Program-made: the position numbers and the translations under genes
NCBI RefSeq assembly: GCF_029867415.1
Contig: NC_081181.1
Span: 73,070,144-73,134,143, forward strand
Direction: 5' to 3'
DNA length: 64,000 nucleotides
From: Vicia villosa
Taxonomy: Eukaryota > Streptophyta > Magnoliopsida > Fabales > Fabaceae
Shown here: positions 35,929 through 46,962 of the stretch, piece after piece
Numbering within the stretch: the stretch's first letter is position 1
How the letters are laid out: each line of letters starts with the position of its first letter
The notes under the pieces: generated by a model
Told to the model about the DNA's origin: nothing
The model's input: only the letters and a program-made list of their open reading frames with translations
The model's database searches: none

Positions 35929-37081
35929 TCAAGAATCATCTTCATCACCACCACCGACCGGTCCTAAGGTGTCTTCCATCTCCGCATCCGCCACAGCAGT
36001 GCCACTTCCACTTGCTTGGCCACTGCCACCCCCCATAAAAGCTGGCCTGCCCACAAGCCAATTAGAATAGGCAAAATAATCCGCTTGGGAAGGGAAGGTG
36101 CGAGCCTCTGGTGCCAAAAAGGTGTTCTGAAATTGTTGTTGCATGGCATCGAAAAGAAAAGTTTGAGACCTCCTTGAAGCCTCAAAGTTATCGCAGCAGT
36201 AGGATGCAAACTCCATTTGATTGAAAGTGGGAGTACGGCGTGCTCGTGGTCTAGAGGAAGAGGAACCGGCTGCTCCTTCAGCTCTTGGAGTGGGATCGCA
36301 AAACCTGTTGACAAAATAATCATTGATTGTAGTGTTAATAGTAAAATGAATTTCAGCAGGAATGTCCACATTTGCTTGATGACAAAGTCCCATGATCAGC
36401 CCCGGGTAAAAGAGATTCCCGGCTTTCCCCCCGTGGATCGTCCCACTTGTAGCTATTTTCTTGAGTTCATTTGCGATGATGTAAGCTACATCCACCGTTT
36501 TTTCATCCAAGATGTATGCTCGTAAGCAGCCCGCTTCTAGTGGGATGGTGGTGGTGTGAGTACGCGGTCGGATATTATTCAACAAGACCGTAAGAGCCGC
36601 TCGGGCAGTCAAAGTAAAATCCTCCCGTCTCCAATTCTTGGGCAGCCCTTGTTCATTCAACATGTAACTTTTTCCTTGAACGCGTAGCTTAGAGCTTGCC
36701 CAATCAAAATCCAAATTGCCTTCTTGAAGCTTCGTTCGGTAGTCACACTTTTCGCCTTCCCTTAAAGTTAGGGGATTTCCCAAATAGGTGTTGATTGCAT
36801 CTCTATGGAAGAGAATGACTTTCCCCCTAACTTTGGTCCGGTAGTGGTATGCCTCTCCTTCTACAGTTTGTATGTCATTGGCGTAAAATTCACGCACAAT
36901 GTCATAGTTTATGTCACAAACCGTTTCACATCGCTTTTGCCACTTCCTACTCTCTATCCGCCACAATGGTTCTGTTTATGAGAGAGTTGTATCGCTCCTC
37001 ACACTCGTCACTTGAGAACTTATTCACACTCTGTAAAACCCTTGGTGGTCTTTGAGCTGTGGTTTTGAAACGCTTAGACAT
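35929..37081 (-). pseudogene. Putative plant transposon protein ORF (env position), one frameshift
   Basis: The ATG at 37081 opens MSKRFKTTAQRPPRVLQSVN and runs to YNSLINRTIVADRE, then a stop. A second frame takes over near 36966 (WRIESRKWQKRC) and is open for 345 codons. Recognisable family segments are DIVREFYANDIQTVEGEAY, VRGKVILFHRDAINTYLGNP, NWRREDFTLTARAALTVLLN and IHGGKAGNLFYPGLIMGLCH. They match the 'putative plant transposon protein' family found after pol in legume Athila-like elements. The C-terminus is low-complexity and acidic (GSGQASGSG, then DEDDS). There is no signal peptide or membrane span, so despite its position it is not envelope-like. The function of this family is unknown. 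The single frameshift makes this copy a pseudogene. Confidence 0.75.
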
Positions 37082-37981
37082 CTATAAAAGAACAGCCAAC
37101 ACACAGTACAACAATTCACAATCATCAGTACAAGGAAAACAAAAACAGTGGCTGGTTTGGTCTGGGTTCCCAGCGCCAACAGAAGGACGCGGCGCGTCCT
37201 GCGCGAAACCCAGAAAAATCAGCCTTCAACTTCAGAAATCCCTAATGTTTTCACAAAAATTGTTTTGAAGGATACACACACACCCAGTTCATCCGAAATC
37301 AGTACGAAGATAATAAATCCATCCCCTAATCCTAAGTCTAACACATGCAAATTTCAAAATTTCCCTTTTCTAACCCTAAAAGTTGTTCAATTACAAAGAA
37401 GAAAGAAGGAAGGCAAAGAGAGCTTTAGGAATTTGCATACCTTGATTGTGAGTTTTAGAGATTGAGAGTGTCAGAGATTGAGAGTGAAGATTAGGGATGG
37501 AGTAGTGTGTGAGTGTGGTTGAGTGAGAATGTTTGGGTTTCGTAAGAGGAAATGAAAAGAAAAACAAAACAAGAAGAAAGACACACTTTATCAAATTGAC
37601 TTGGTGAAATTCGCAAGTCACGCGGCGCCACATAGGGACGAGGCGCGTACGGAGTGTGATTGAGAAAATAAAAAGTTTCTTCCAGTTGGTTCGCGATGCA
37701 AACCATGTACGCGGCGCATACTGAATGAATTTTTAAAAATGGAACTTTCTGCCAGTTGGTTCGCGGCGCAACCAAGAGTTACGCGGCGCCAACAAAGCAG
37801 GTTTTTGAAAAAATGTGGAAGATTTCAGGTTTCACCTTGTATTTCAATTCAAAGTTTTTCCAATCAACTCAACTTGCGAATTTAACACTAAAATGAAAAT
37901 GAAAGAGAAATTTACAACGTTGGGTTGCCTCCCAACAAGCGCTTTGTTTAACGTCGTTCGAGCTCGACGGTTCATGGTGAT
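37082..37981. other. Spacer with GC-rich palindromic boxes
   Basis: Non-coding gap between pol and the downstream ORF. AGGACGCG-G-CGCGTCCT (37184-37200) is a perfect palindrome around one base. At 37620-37800 a unit of about 68 bp, containing AGTTGGTTCGCG and ACGCGGCGCC boxes, is repeated about three times. Confidence 0.7.
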
Positions 37982-38066
37982 TCAAGGCTCGATGAGCGAG
38001 ATAACGCACACGTCCCGGTTTGATTCACCACCATGATACTCCTTCAACCTTTGGCCATTTACCGTC
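37982..38066 (-). pseudogene. C-terminal end of Athila-like pol, truncated by Ogre 1
   Basis: The frame entering from the Ogre 1 boundary reads TVNGQRLKEYHGG, then NRDVCVISLIEP and a stop at 37982. This is the characteristic C-terminus of Athila-type integrase regions. The upstream part is displaced by the insertion. The next six bases inside the LTR are TGTAGC. Confidence 0.75.
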
Positions 38067-38235
38067 TGTAGCGGGGAAAATCTGATATCGAAGCCATGGG
38101 ATTGACTCGAATCAATATTCCGTTTTGAAATCGCCACCGCGCTTTATTTTTTCAAATGAAAAGGAAAAAGAACGTAAAACCCAAAGTTTTGTTTTTTTTA
38201 AAACAAGAAAGAGAACTCAGGTTCCGGTGTTGATT

Positions 38236-38284
38236 ATATGAGGGGAAGGTTTAAAGCACCCCTCATATCCGTGGTACTCCACGG
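38236..38284 (-). other. Twin RNA hairpin near the 3' end of the Ogre 1 LTR
   Basis: Hairpin 1 has arms CCGTGG/CCACGG around AGTA (minus orientation, 38284-38269). Hairpin 2 has arms ATATGAGGGG/CCCCTCATAT around a 13-nt loop (38268-38236). They abut without a gap. The same 49-nt arrangement, with compensatory differences, is in Ogre 2 at 60662-60710. Confidence 0.85.
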
Positions 38285-38352
38285 GAACCTTTTTGAAAAT
38301 CTGTGTTGTGTGTGCTAAAAAAGAGTTTGTTTTATTTTTAAAATTAGCTCGG

Positions 38353-38369
38353 CAAAGCGTTAAGCTTTG
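38353..38369 (-). other. Third LTR hairpin between conserved anchors
   Basis: CAAAGC/GCTTTG with a 5-nt loop. It is flanked in minus orientation by TATGTAGGC and CGAGCTAA, which also flank a differently sequenced hairpin in Ogre 2 at 60499-60519. Confidence 0.65.
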
Positions 38370-39910
38370 GGCCTACATACCTCCTCGGTGCAATGGAGAA
38401 GTCAGAGCTAATGTAGTTCCGCTTTTGGGAAAACATTTTAAAAACGAATAAACATTTTGTTGTCGTCGGAGAGAAATACTCAGCCATTGATCTTGATCAT
38501 GAGAACAAACAAGTTCTTTGCATCGCAAATGAAAGAAGGGCTCCAACTCGGATAAAATCAAGGAGTATGCCACTAGCTCTCTCACGCGGAAAAGATCTTG
38601 TTATTATCAATCAATTTCAAAATCGTGGGATATAACCACACGTTTCGACAATTAACGGTGTCTAAACTTTTGAACAAAATGCCAACAAGGGCAAAAGATA
38701 TTTTTAAGAAAAGGTTTTGAAAAGATTGCAAACATAAGAATATTTTGGAAAAAGGGAGAAGATTTTGAAAATCTAAGAAGTAGGAGGAGATGAAGAGGCT
38801 AACCCAGTGCATAAAATAAAAGCTAAGGAAAGAAACGGTCTAACCAAATAAGAAGCCAACACTTGACATTAAGAGCCAAGGTAGTTTTCCATCCTTTGGA
38901 TTTATCAATACCAACACATTAACACTTGGGGATCCAGATGAACTTATTATCTTAGCACCGCTTTGCATTAAGCACATTAAGAATTCTGACGAAAATCGGG
39001 CAGAGTAACGGCTGTTTTTGGGTAAAATCCTTATCTCAATGCCTTGGAATTAACCATCAAGGGCTTTCAAGGAAATACCTGCACACATAAACAGACAACA
39101 ATCCAATGCCAGACAGACAGAATAACAGCAGAGTAATAACAGAAGGGGTCCAGAGGCACTAAGTCCATAAGTCCGAATCTCCAAAATGCTAGGGATAGTA
39201 GCCAATAGTCCAAAGAGAGCCTTATGTATTTTTTAGATTTTGGTTGTTTATTAGTGTTTTAGCATGAAAATAAAGTATGGTCCAAGTGGACAAAAGAAAA
39301 ATAGCGGAAGCATAAACATATGTCCAAGTGGACAAAGAGAAAATGACGGAATGAAAATATCATGAAATGATAAAATAAAGCGATAAAGCGAGAAATATAA
39401 AGAGCGGTATAGTAAATGACGGAGATTAAAGTTAGTTGTTAGATGTTAAAGATAACCATCTTGAAACTTGTCAAGTATGTTATCAAAGTTAGTAATGAAG
39501 ATCGATGGTGAGTGAAGGATGTACTCAGATTTAAATTCAATGTAAACTTGTCAGAAGCTTGATAAAATCATAGCGACTACACGACAAATTTCCATAAGTC
39601 ATAAATCAACCGCATACAATTCTCTTCCATATTTGATCTTTTTGATTCGGGACACGAAATATTGCGCTATGTTAAGCAGATCGCCAAGTGATTTATGTAG
39701 AAATCACCCTACAACGAGGCCGGTCAAAACTTTATGTGCTAATGCATGCGAGAAGAATGATATGTAGATCGCCTTCCGAAAGCAATACCGCACGAAAAGA
39801 AAATAGGTAACGATCTAGTCTTTACTAAGAATCCACAAGAATTCTCAAAGTATTAAGACTTTCATAGATCAAAAGAAAAAAAGGAGAAGAAGAAGATAAA
39901 ATGCATAAAG

Positions 39911-40150
39911 ATAATCAACTCACACTATCATTAATATCATTCATCTAATATTATGGATTTGGTTCTTTCAAACCTATCAACATCCTAGATCCAATGATAT
40001 TAATGAAATGGAGGAAGAAGAATAAAATTCACAAAAGATAATCAACTCACACTATCATTAATATCATTCATCTAATATTATGGATTAGGTTATTTCAAAC
40101 CTATCAACATCCTAGATCCAATGATATTAATGAAGTGGAGGAAGTAGGAA
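39911..40150. repeat. 127-bp tandem duplication in the Ogre 1 LTR
   Basis: ATAATCAACTCACACTATCA begins both copies (39911 and 40038). Each also contains CCAATGATATTAATGA, which is inverted relative to CATTAATATCATT at the unit start. Confidence 0.92.
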
Positions 40151-40196
40151 ACTAAAACAAGCATAAAAAAGGCAAAAAACCACATTCTGCCAGCAG

Positions 40197-41174
40197 GAAA
40201 TCGATTTCATGCACGGGGAAATCGATTTCCATAGTGCAGTTTTCAAAAAAAAACAGGTTACGTTCAGCAGGAAATCGATTTCAGCCTTAAGGAAATCGAT
40301 TTCCTCAGTGTAAAATCCAGCAAAAACAACATTTAGAGGCATAAAACTTGACTTGAACAAATATACAAACACCTTATGATCAAACATCAATTGGAGCACG
40401 AATTTTCCATCAAATCACCATCAAATATCACCAATATAGCATCAAAGATGCATCACACACAAGCAACAAAGATCTACATCATAATATACAAAAAGGATGA
40501 AGAAAATTTACCAAATCTTGAACAAAACTTGGATCTACTTCAAGAATCACCAACACAAGTCTTGATCTCTCAACAATTGAAGAAAAAAGAGTGAAATGGA
40601 TGGTGGCTTAGCTCAAAGTTTGTGAGGTTCAAGATGTGACTCACAAACTTTATGAAAGAACAAAGAGCTTTGGTGAATTTGGTAGGGATGAGGAGAGAAA
40701 TTGCAAGGGGTTTTTTGGCTCTCAAAGCTTGAGAAATGAGAGAGTAGTGGGCTCTATTTATAGGATGAGAGCAAGAGTAGTGGTAGTTTGGTCTTTTTGC
40801 ATTTGGTAATTAGCTTGTGTTTAATTGGTGATTAAAGTGGCATTTAAATGGTAAGAAATGGTAAAATGAGGTTTAAGTGGGTTTAATGAAGGGGTTAATT
40901 TTGATGAGGTGGAAAATTGGTATAATGATCAAAGAAAAAGGTGCCAAAATGATGTCAAGCTTCCCTCCTTATATTTTTTTGAATTTCGCCTTAAGGAAAT
41001 CGATTTCCCCAGGAGTGAAATCGATTTCACTCTGTTCCAGAAGAGAAATTGGCGCAAAATACACTAGGGAAATCGATTTACCCAGGAGGGAAATCGATTT
41101 CATGTTGTCCCGAATGTGATTTTGTTGAAGATTGCTGCAGGGAAATCGATTTACCCAGTAGGGAAATCGATTTC
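40197..41174. repeat. Ten GAAATCGATTTC palindromes in five pairs
   Basis: Positions: 40197, 40218, 40271, 40292, 40996, 41017, 41069, 41090, 41142 and 41163. Within every pair the starts are exactly 21 bp apart. Eight copies are exact 12-bp palindromes; the other two (41069, 41142) end in A instead of C. Four lie downstream and six upstream of the LTR TATA box. Confidence 0.95.
40755..40762 (-). promoter_or_regulatory. LTR TATA box (Ogre 1)
   Basis: The minus strand reads CCTATAAATAGAG, about 680 bp inside the LTR start. Transcription probably begins about 30 bases downstream. Confidence 0.7.
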
Positions 41175-41442
41175 ATTAGTTAGAAATGTGAAAAATGCCT
41201 TGTTTATTGCATGTCTTGGCTTGGCACCTACAAAACAAAAGCCTACAAAGAAACAAAGCAATATTTTTGGTGTTTGGGTTAGTATAATATGCATACAAGA
41301 TAAACAATCATTGGTGTTTGATGGTCCCTCTCATTGATGAGGTGAGTGCAACACCATAAACAAAACTTCCAAGTGAAGCTCTTGATTAGTGATTGAGATA
41401 TGAATGATATAGGATCTTAGGGTCAAAAATTGGGGTATGACA

Positions 41443-41458
41443 GATGCCCCTATTTAAG
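41443..41458 (-). promoter_or_regulatory. Polypurine tract of Ogre 1
   Basis: The minus strand reads TAAATAGGGGCATC directly before the LTR start TGTCATACCC. It primes plus-strand synthesis in LTR retroelements. Confidence 0.75.
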
Positions 41459-41599
41459 TTTCTTCGACTTGGAGATACGATGATTGGAAATCTTCGTTTT
41501 GTCAAAATCGAAGAGACTTAAATATATAAAACACAATTTTTGATCCTAAGATGCAATGCAATGTTAAAGAATGCATGTGATGATAATAAAGCATGACAA

Positions 41600-42690
41600 C
41601 ACTGGGGAGTAACAGGTGATCCACTGGGGAAAACAAATGTCTTGCTATAACTCCGCTGGGGAAACAAACGTCTTGCGAGTAGAAACTCCACTGGGGAAGG
41701 CAACACTTTGTTGGAGAGACGGAACTTTGGTGGGAAAAGAAACTTCTCTGGGGAAAACACTTCGCGTCAGAGAGATTATAGCATCCTCTTCCACTGGGGA
41801 TGAGAAAAGGGGATCATCCTCTTTCACTGGGGATGAGAAAGTATGCATCCTGAATCAGAATGCCAATCTTCCGTTAACAGAAATCACACCATCGTACCAC
41901 TGATGATATGAAGAGATGTACCGCCGTACCACTGACGATAACATATACCAACGTCCCACTGAAGGTATAAAAAAGGTATACCACCTTACCACTGATGATA
42001 TGAAAAGAGATAATTCATCGACGTACCACTGACGATAACACATACCAACGTCCCACTGAAGGTATTAAAGAGATATACCACCGCACCACTGATGATATGA
42101 AAAGAGATAATTCATCGACGTACCACTGACGATGACGCAAACCAACGTCCCACTGAAGGTATTAAAGAGATATACCACCGTACCACTGATGATATGAAAA
42201 GAGATAATTCATCGACGTACCACTGACGATGAAGATAACAAAATACACCAACGTTCCACTGAAGGTGAACTACCAACGTCCCACTGAAGGTAGAAAGAGA
42301 TGTATCGCCGTACCACTAACGATAACACATACCAACGTTCCACTGAAGGTATTGAAGAGAAATACATCGACGTACCACTGACGATGAAGATAACAAAATA
42401 CACCAACGTTCCACTGAAGGTGAACTACCAACGTCCCACTGAAGGTAGAAAGAGATGTATCGCCGTACCACTAACGATATCTCATACCAACGTTCCACTG
42501 AAGGTATTGAAGAAAAATACATCGACGTACCACTGACGATGAAGATAACAAAATACACCAACGTTCCACTGAAGGTGAACTACCAACGTCCCACTGAAGG
42601 TAGAAAGAGATGTATCGCCGTACCACTAACGATAACACATACCAACGTTCCACTGAAGGCATGAAGAGAAATTCATTGACGTACCACTGA
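41600..42690. repeat. Tandem arrays in the Ogre 1 3' UTR
   Basis: The first part (41600-41840) repeats CACTGGGGA-type phrases. The second (about 41885-42690) is built from short modules CGTACCACTGACGATGA and ACCAACGTTCCACTGAAGGT. From 42210 these form a 155-bp higher-order unit (starts 42210, 42365, 42520, partial at 42674). Open frames on both strands through this region come from the repeat, not from genes. Confidence 0.93.
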
Positions 42691-43327
42691 CGATGAAAGA
42701 GATGGTGTACGAAGATGACATAATCAAGCATGTCTCAAGCTGAACACTAGAGCAGAAACTGCTATCAATCTTTTGATGGCTTCAGAATATATGCTGCCCA
42801 ACACTAGGGAACATTGAAGCTGAGAGAACACAGTAGTTGATTTCTAAACCATATTTGTGCCAAGCCAAAGGTGCATCGAGTGGAACACATTCTTCTTCAT
42901 TTGCATATGAATATATCAACATATCCATTCCTTGTAATGCACTCATGGATCAAAGTAAAACTTCTTTTATAATTTTCAAAAGGATTTTGTTGAAATCAAT
43001 TTTCTTTTTGTTTCAAAAATTACTATCAACAATAAATGACATTTTGGGAGATATGAAAGAAATAAGATTGCCAATAAAGGGTAAAGGCTCAAACTTTTTA
43101 ATAGAATGGTAGCCTGCAAAAGGCAAGACCCCATGGATTATTACAAAGTTTGGAAAGTGGTAATTTTGTGGAAAAGGTACATTGAAATGTAATGACCCCA
43201 TCCTCTCTCTCAACTGGGAATTCCTGAGCAAAGGCTTCCGTTGAAAAGTGTCGAACTTCTTCATGATAAACAGATGACTGCTGATGATCAAGTCTTGTCT
43301 GATGTAGTTACTTGCCATGCATCCCTA

Positions 43328-43490
43328 ACTTTTGCCTGGACCGCCCTTTCGGGTTTTCAGCCCACCGGGTATTTCATTTTGTTTTATGTCTCTAATTTTT
43401 GCCTGGACCGCCCTTTCGGGTTTTCAATCCACCGAGACGCTCTTTTTTTCCTAAGCCGCCCTTTCGGGTTTTCGACTTAGCGAGCTGTTC
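43328..43490. repeat. Three CCGCCCTTTCGGGTTTTC units after pol
   Basis: The 18-base core is exact in all three copies (about 43343, 43409 and 43457). The variable flanks AGCCCACCG, AATCCACCG and GACTTAGCG follow. The units lie just downstream of the pol stop in the transcript. Confidence 0.9.
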
Positions 43491-43499
43491 TTTTATTAT

Positions 43500-46400
43500 T
43501 TAGGCGAAGTATTTCTTGACTACATCAGCATTCACGGGTCGTGGGAGCTCTTCTCCATCCATAGTTGCAAGAATTAATGCACCTCCAGAGAAGGCTTTCT
43601 TAACAACATATGGTCCTTCAAAATTAGGAGTCCACTTGCCCCATGAATCGGAGGTAAAAGACAAGATCCTTTTGAGCACGAGGTCGCATTCTCTGAATAC
43701 TCGAGGTCGAACCTTCTTATCAAAAGCTTTCTTCATTCTTTTCTGGTACAACTGACCATCGCATAAAGCCGTCATTCTCTTTTCTTCTATCAAATTCAAT
43801 TGATCAAACCTGCTCTGACACCATTCAGCCTCAGACAACTTGGTTTCCATTAAAATTCTCAACGATGGAATCTCGACCTCGACGGGGAGCACTGCTTCCA
43901 TACCATAAACCAAAGAAAAGGGGGTTGCCCCGGTTGAAGTACGAACAGATGTACGGTACCCATGCAAAGCAAATGGGAGCATCTCGTGCCAGTCCTTGTA
44001 CGTAACAACCATCTTTTGCACAATCTTCTTAATATTCTTATTTGCTGCTTCAACAGCTCCATTCATCTTTGGCCTATAAGGCGAAGAGTTATGGTGTTCA
44101 ATCTTGAAGCTTTCACACAGTTCTCTCATCATGCTATTATTCAGATTCGAGCCATTATCAGTGATGATCTTGCTCGGTACACCATATCGGCAGATGATGT
44201 TGTTCTTGATAAATCTAACCACAACTTGCTTTGTTACATTAGCATATGAAGCAGCTTCTACCCACTTGGTAAAGTAATCGATTGCTACCAGGATGAATCG
44301 ATGTCCATTCGAAGCCTTGGGTTCAATCATGCCAATCATATCAATACCCCACATAGAGAAAGGCCATGGGGAAGAAATCACATTGAGAAGTGTCGGAGGT
44401 ACATGAATCTTGTCAGCATACACTTGACACTTGTGACACTTCTTTACAAACTTGTAGCAATCAGAATCCATTGTCAGCCAATAGTAACCTGCTCTAAGCA
44501 TCCTTTTAGCCATTGAATGTCCATTGGCATGGGTACCAAAAGAGCCTTCATGAATTTCATGCATCAACATGTCTGCTTCGTGCCTATCCACGCATCTGAG
44601 CAAAACCATGTCATAATTTCTTTTGTACAAAACATCAGCATTGATGAAGAAACTGCCAGCCAATCTCCTCAAAGTTTTCTTATCTTTATTTGATGCCCCA
44701 AGTGGGTACTCTTGAGTCTGGAGGAAATGCTTAATATCGAAATACCAAGGCTTTTCATCTGTTGCTTCCTCAACTGCAAATACATGAGCAGGTCTATCAA
44801 GACGCCTGATTGTAATCCGAGGCTCCTCATTATGGAAATTCACTTTGTACATGGATGACAATGTGGCTAAAGCATCGGCCATCTGGTTCTCATCTCGAGG
44901 GATGTGGTGGAATTCAACTTTGTTTAAGAATGTCAATAACCTTCTGGCGTAATCTTTGTAAGGGATCAAGCCAGGATGACGAGTTTCCCATTCTCCTTTG
45001 ATCTGATTAATCACAAGCGCGGAATCTCCATAAACATCAAGAATCTTAATTCTCTGATTAATGGCCTCTTCAAGTCCCATGATGCAAGCTTCATACTCAA
45101 CAATATTATTTGTACAATCAAAACATATCCTGGCAGTGAAAGGTACATGTGATCCATGTGGAGTGATGATAATGGCGCCGATTCCATGGCCATGAACATT
45201 AGAAGCTCCATCAAAAATTAAACCCCATTTGGATTCAGGATCCGGCCCTTCTTCTGGAAATGGTTCATCCCAATCTTGAGATCTCAAATACATTATATCT
45301 TCATCTGGGAAGTCCATTCTGATAGATTGATGATCATCAATTGGTTGATGAGCGAGGTACTCTGCCAACACACTTCCTTTTACAGCTTTCTGAGCTCGAT
45401 ATTCAATATCATATTCTGATAACAACATTTGCAAGCGAGCAATCCTTCCAGTTAATGCAGGTTTCTCAAATACATACTTAATTGGATCCATTTTGGAAAT
45501 CAATAGGGTGGTGTGGTTCAACATATACTGTCTCAGTCGGCGAGCAGCCCACACTAAAGCACAACAAGTTTTCTCAAGCAGCGAGTATCTTGTTTCGCAC
45601 TCGGTAAACTTTTTGCTAAGGTAGTATATTGCATACTCTTTTTGACCAGACTCGTCATGCTGACCCAACACACATCTCATTGAGTTTTCCAGCACTGTGA
45701 GATACATAATCAGAGGTCTTCCCTCAACTGGAGGGAGCAAAATGGGAGGTTCAAGCAATTATTCTTTAGTGTTGTCAAAAGCTTTTTGACAATCTTCATT
45801 CCACACACATCCCTGATTTTTCTTTAACAGCTTGAAGATTGGCTCACAAGTAGCAGTCATATTGGAAATGAACCTGGAGATATAATTCAAACGTCCGAGG
45901 AAACCTCTCACTTGTTTCTCAGTCTTTGGTGCTAGCATTTCCGGAATTGCTTTGACTTTATCAGGATCTACTTCAATTCCTCTCTGACTGACAACGAAAC
46001 CCAATAACTTTCCGGAACGGACACCAAAATTGCATTTGCTTGGATTTAAGCGGAGACGATACTTTCTCAAACGCTGAAACAACTTTAAAAGATCTTCCAT
46101 GTGCCCTTCTTCTGACTGGGACTTGGCAATCATGTCATCCACATAAACCTCGATTTCTTTGTGCATCATATCATGAAAAAGAGTAGTCATGGCTCTTTGA
46201 TACGTCGCACCAGCATTCTTCAACCCAAAAGGCATCACTTTGTAACAGAATGTCGCCCATGGTGTAATAAAGGTTGTCTTTTCCATGTCTTCAGGTGCCA
46301 TCTTAATCTGGTTGTATCCTGAAAAACCATCCATAAAGGAGAAAACCTCAAACTTTGCCGTGCTATCTACCAACATATCAATGTGAGGTAGAGGAAAATC

Positions 46401-46962
46401 ATCTTTTGGACTGGCTTTATTCAAATCTCTATAATCAACACACATGTGAACTTTTCTGTCTTTCTTTGGAACAGGCACAATATTGGCAATCCATTGAGGA
46501 TATACAGAAGTGACAAGGAAACCTGCGTCAATCTGTTTCAAGACCTCATTCTTAATCTTTTCCTCCATATCAGGATGACTCCTTCTTAACTTTTGCTTGA
46601 CGGGAGGACATTCTAGTTTCAACGGCAAATGATGCTCCACAACATCTGTGTCCAGCCCAGACATATCTTGGTAGGACCACGCAAAAATGTCAACATACTC
46701 TTTAAGAAGCTCTACCATCCTCTTCTTAACATCTTGACCAAGCAGTGCCCCAATCTTGACTTCCTTTTTATCTTCTTCAGAACCCAAGTTGATGACTTCT
46801 AATGGCTCTTTATATGGCTGAATGGTGTCTTCCTCATGCTCAAGCAGTCGGGAAATCTCATCAGGAATACATTCATCACTCTCTTCTTCCGCCTCATACA
46901 CAGGACACTCGAAGTTAGGAGAGGGCGCAGGGTCATTACTTTCAACGGTTTTATTGATTAAT
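43500..46962 (-). pseudogene. pol: Ogre 1 pol: reverse transcriptase, two RNase H modules, integrase
   Basis: Encodes the replication enzymes acting in the virus-like particle and nucleus. Upstream part (46962-45762): RT with VPKKDRKVHMCVDYRDLN, MPFGLKNAGATYQ and the YVDD catalytic box (46145-46134). Downstream part (45758-43500, 752 codons): a first RNase H (residues 15-140) whose catalytic Asp is missing (IMYLTVLEN), then a second, archaeal-type RNase H (178-305) with FDG, EYEA, YGDS and ADALA. Integrase follows, with its HHCC finger (H410, H414, C441, C444) and catalytic D473, D534 and E570 at D,D35E spacing. A degenerate first and intact second RNase H is typical of the Tat lineage. A single TAA at 45759-45761 splits the frame between RT and RNase H; the frame is otherwise open. 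Confidence 0.95.

Larger units (their letters stand above)
33223..38066 (-). mobile_element. Athila-like Ty3/gypsy element, 3' half
   Basis: Minus-strand order: the end of pol (38066-37982), a spacer with GC-rich palindromes, a plant-transposon-protein ORF in the env position (37081-35929), a 3' UTR, a purine tract and a 3' LTR (34505-33223). The 5' half is cut off exactly at the outer end of the Ogre 1 LTR at 38066/38067, so Ogre 1 inserted into this pol gene. Confidence 0.7.
38067..41442 (-). repeat. 3' LTR of Ogre 1, 3,376 bp
   Basis: On the minus strand it starts TGTCATACCCCAATTTTTGA at 41442 and ends CCCCGCTACA at 38067. The outer flank CCGTC (38062-38066) would be the target duplication, but the other side is not in the window. 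Contents: ten GAAATCGATTTC-type palindromes, a TATA box, a 127-bp tandem duplication, and a conserved hairpin cluster near the 3' end. Confidence 0.88.

Noticed and set aside
42300..42731. Open frames of 65-86 codons on both strands with repeated VPLT / VERWY words
   Set aside because: They are translations of the 155-bp array, with no start context or conservation beyond the DNA repeat.
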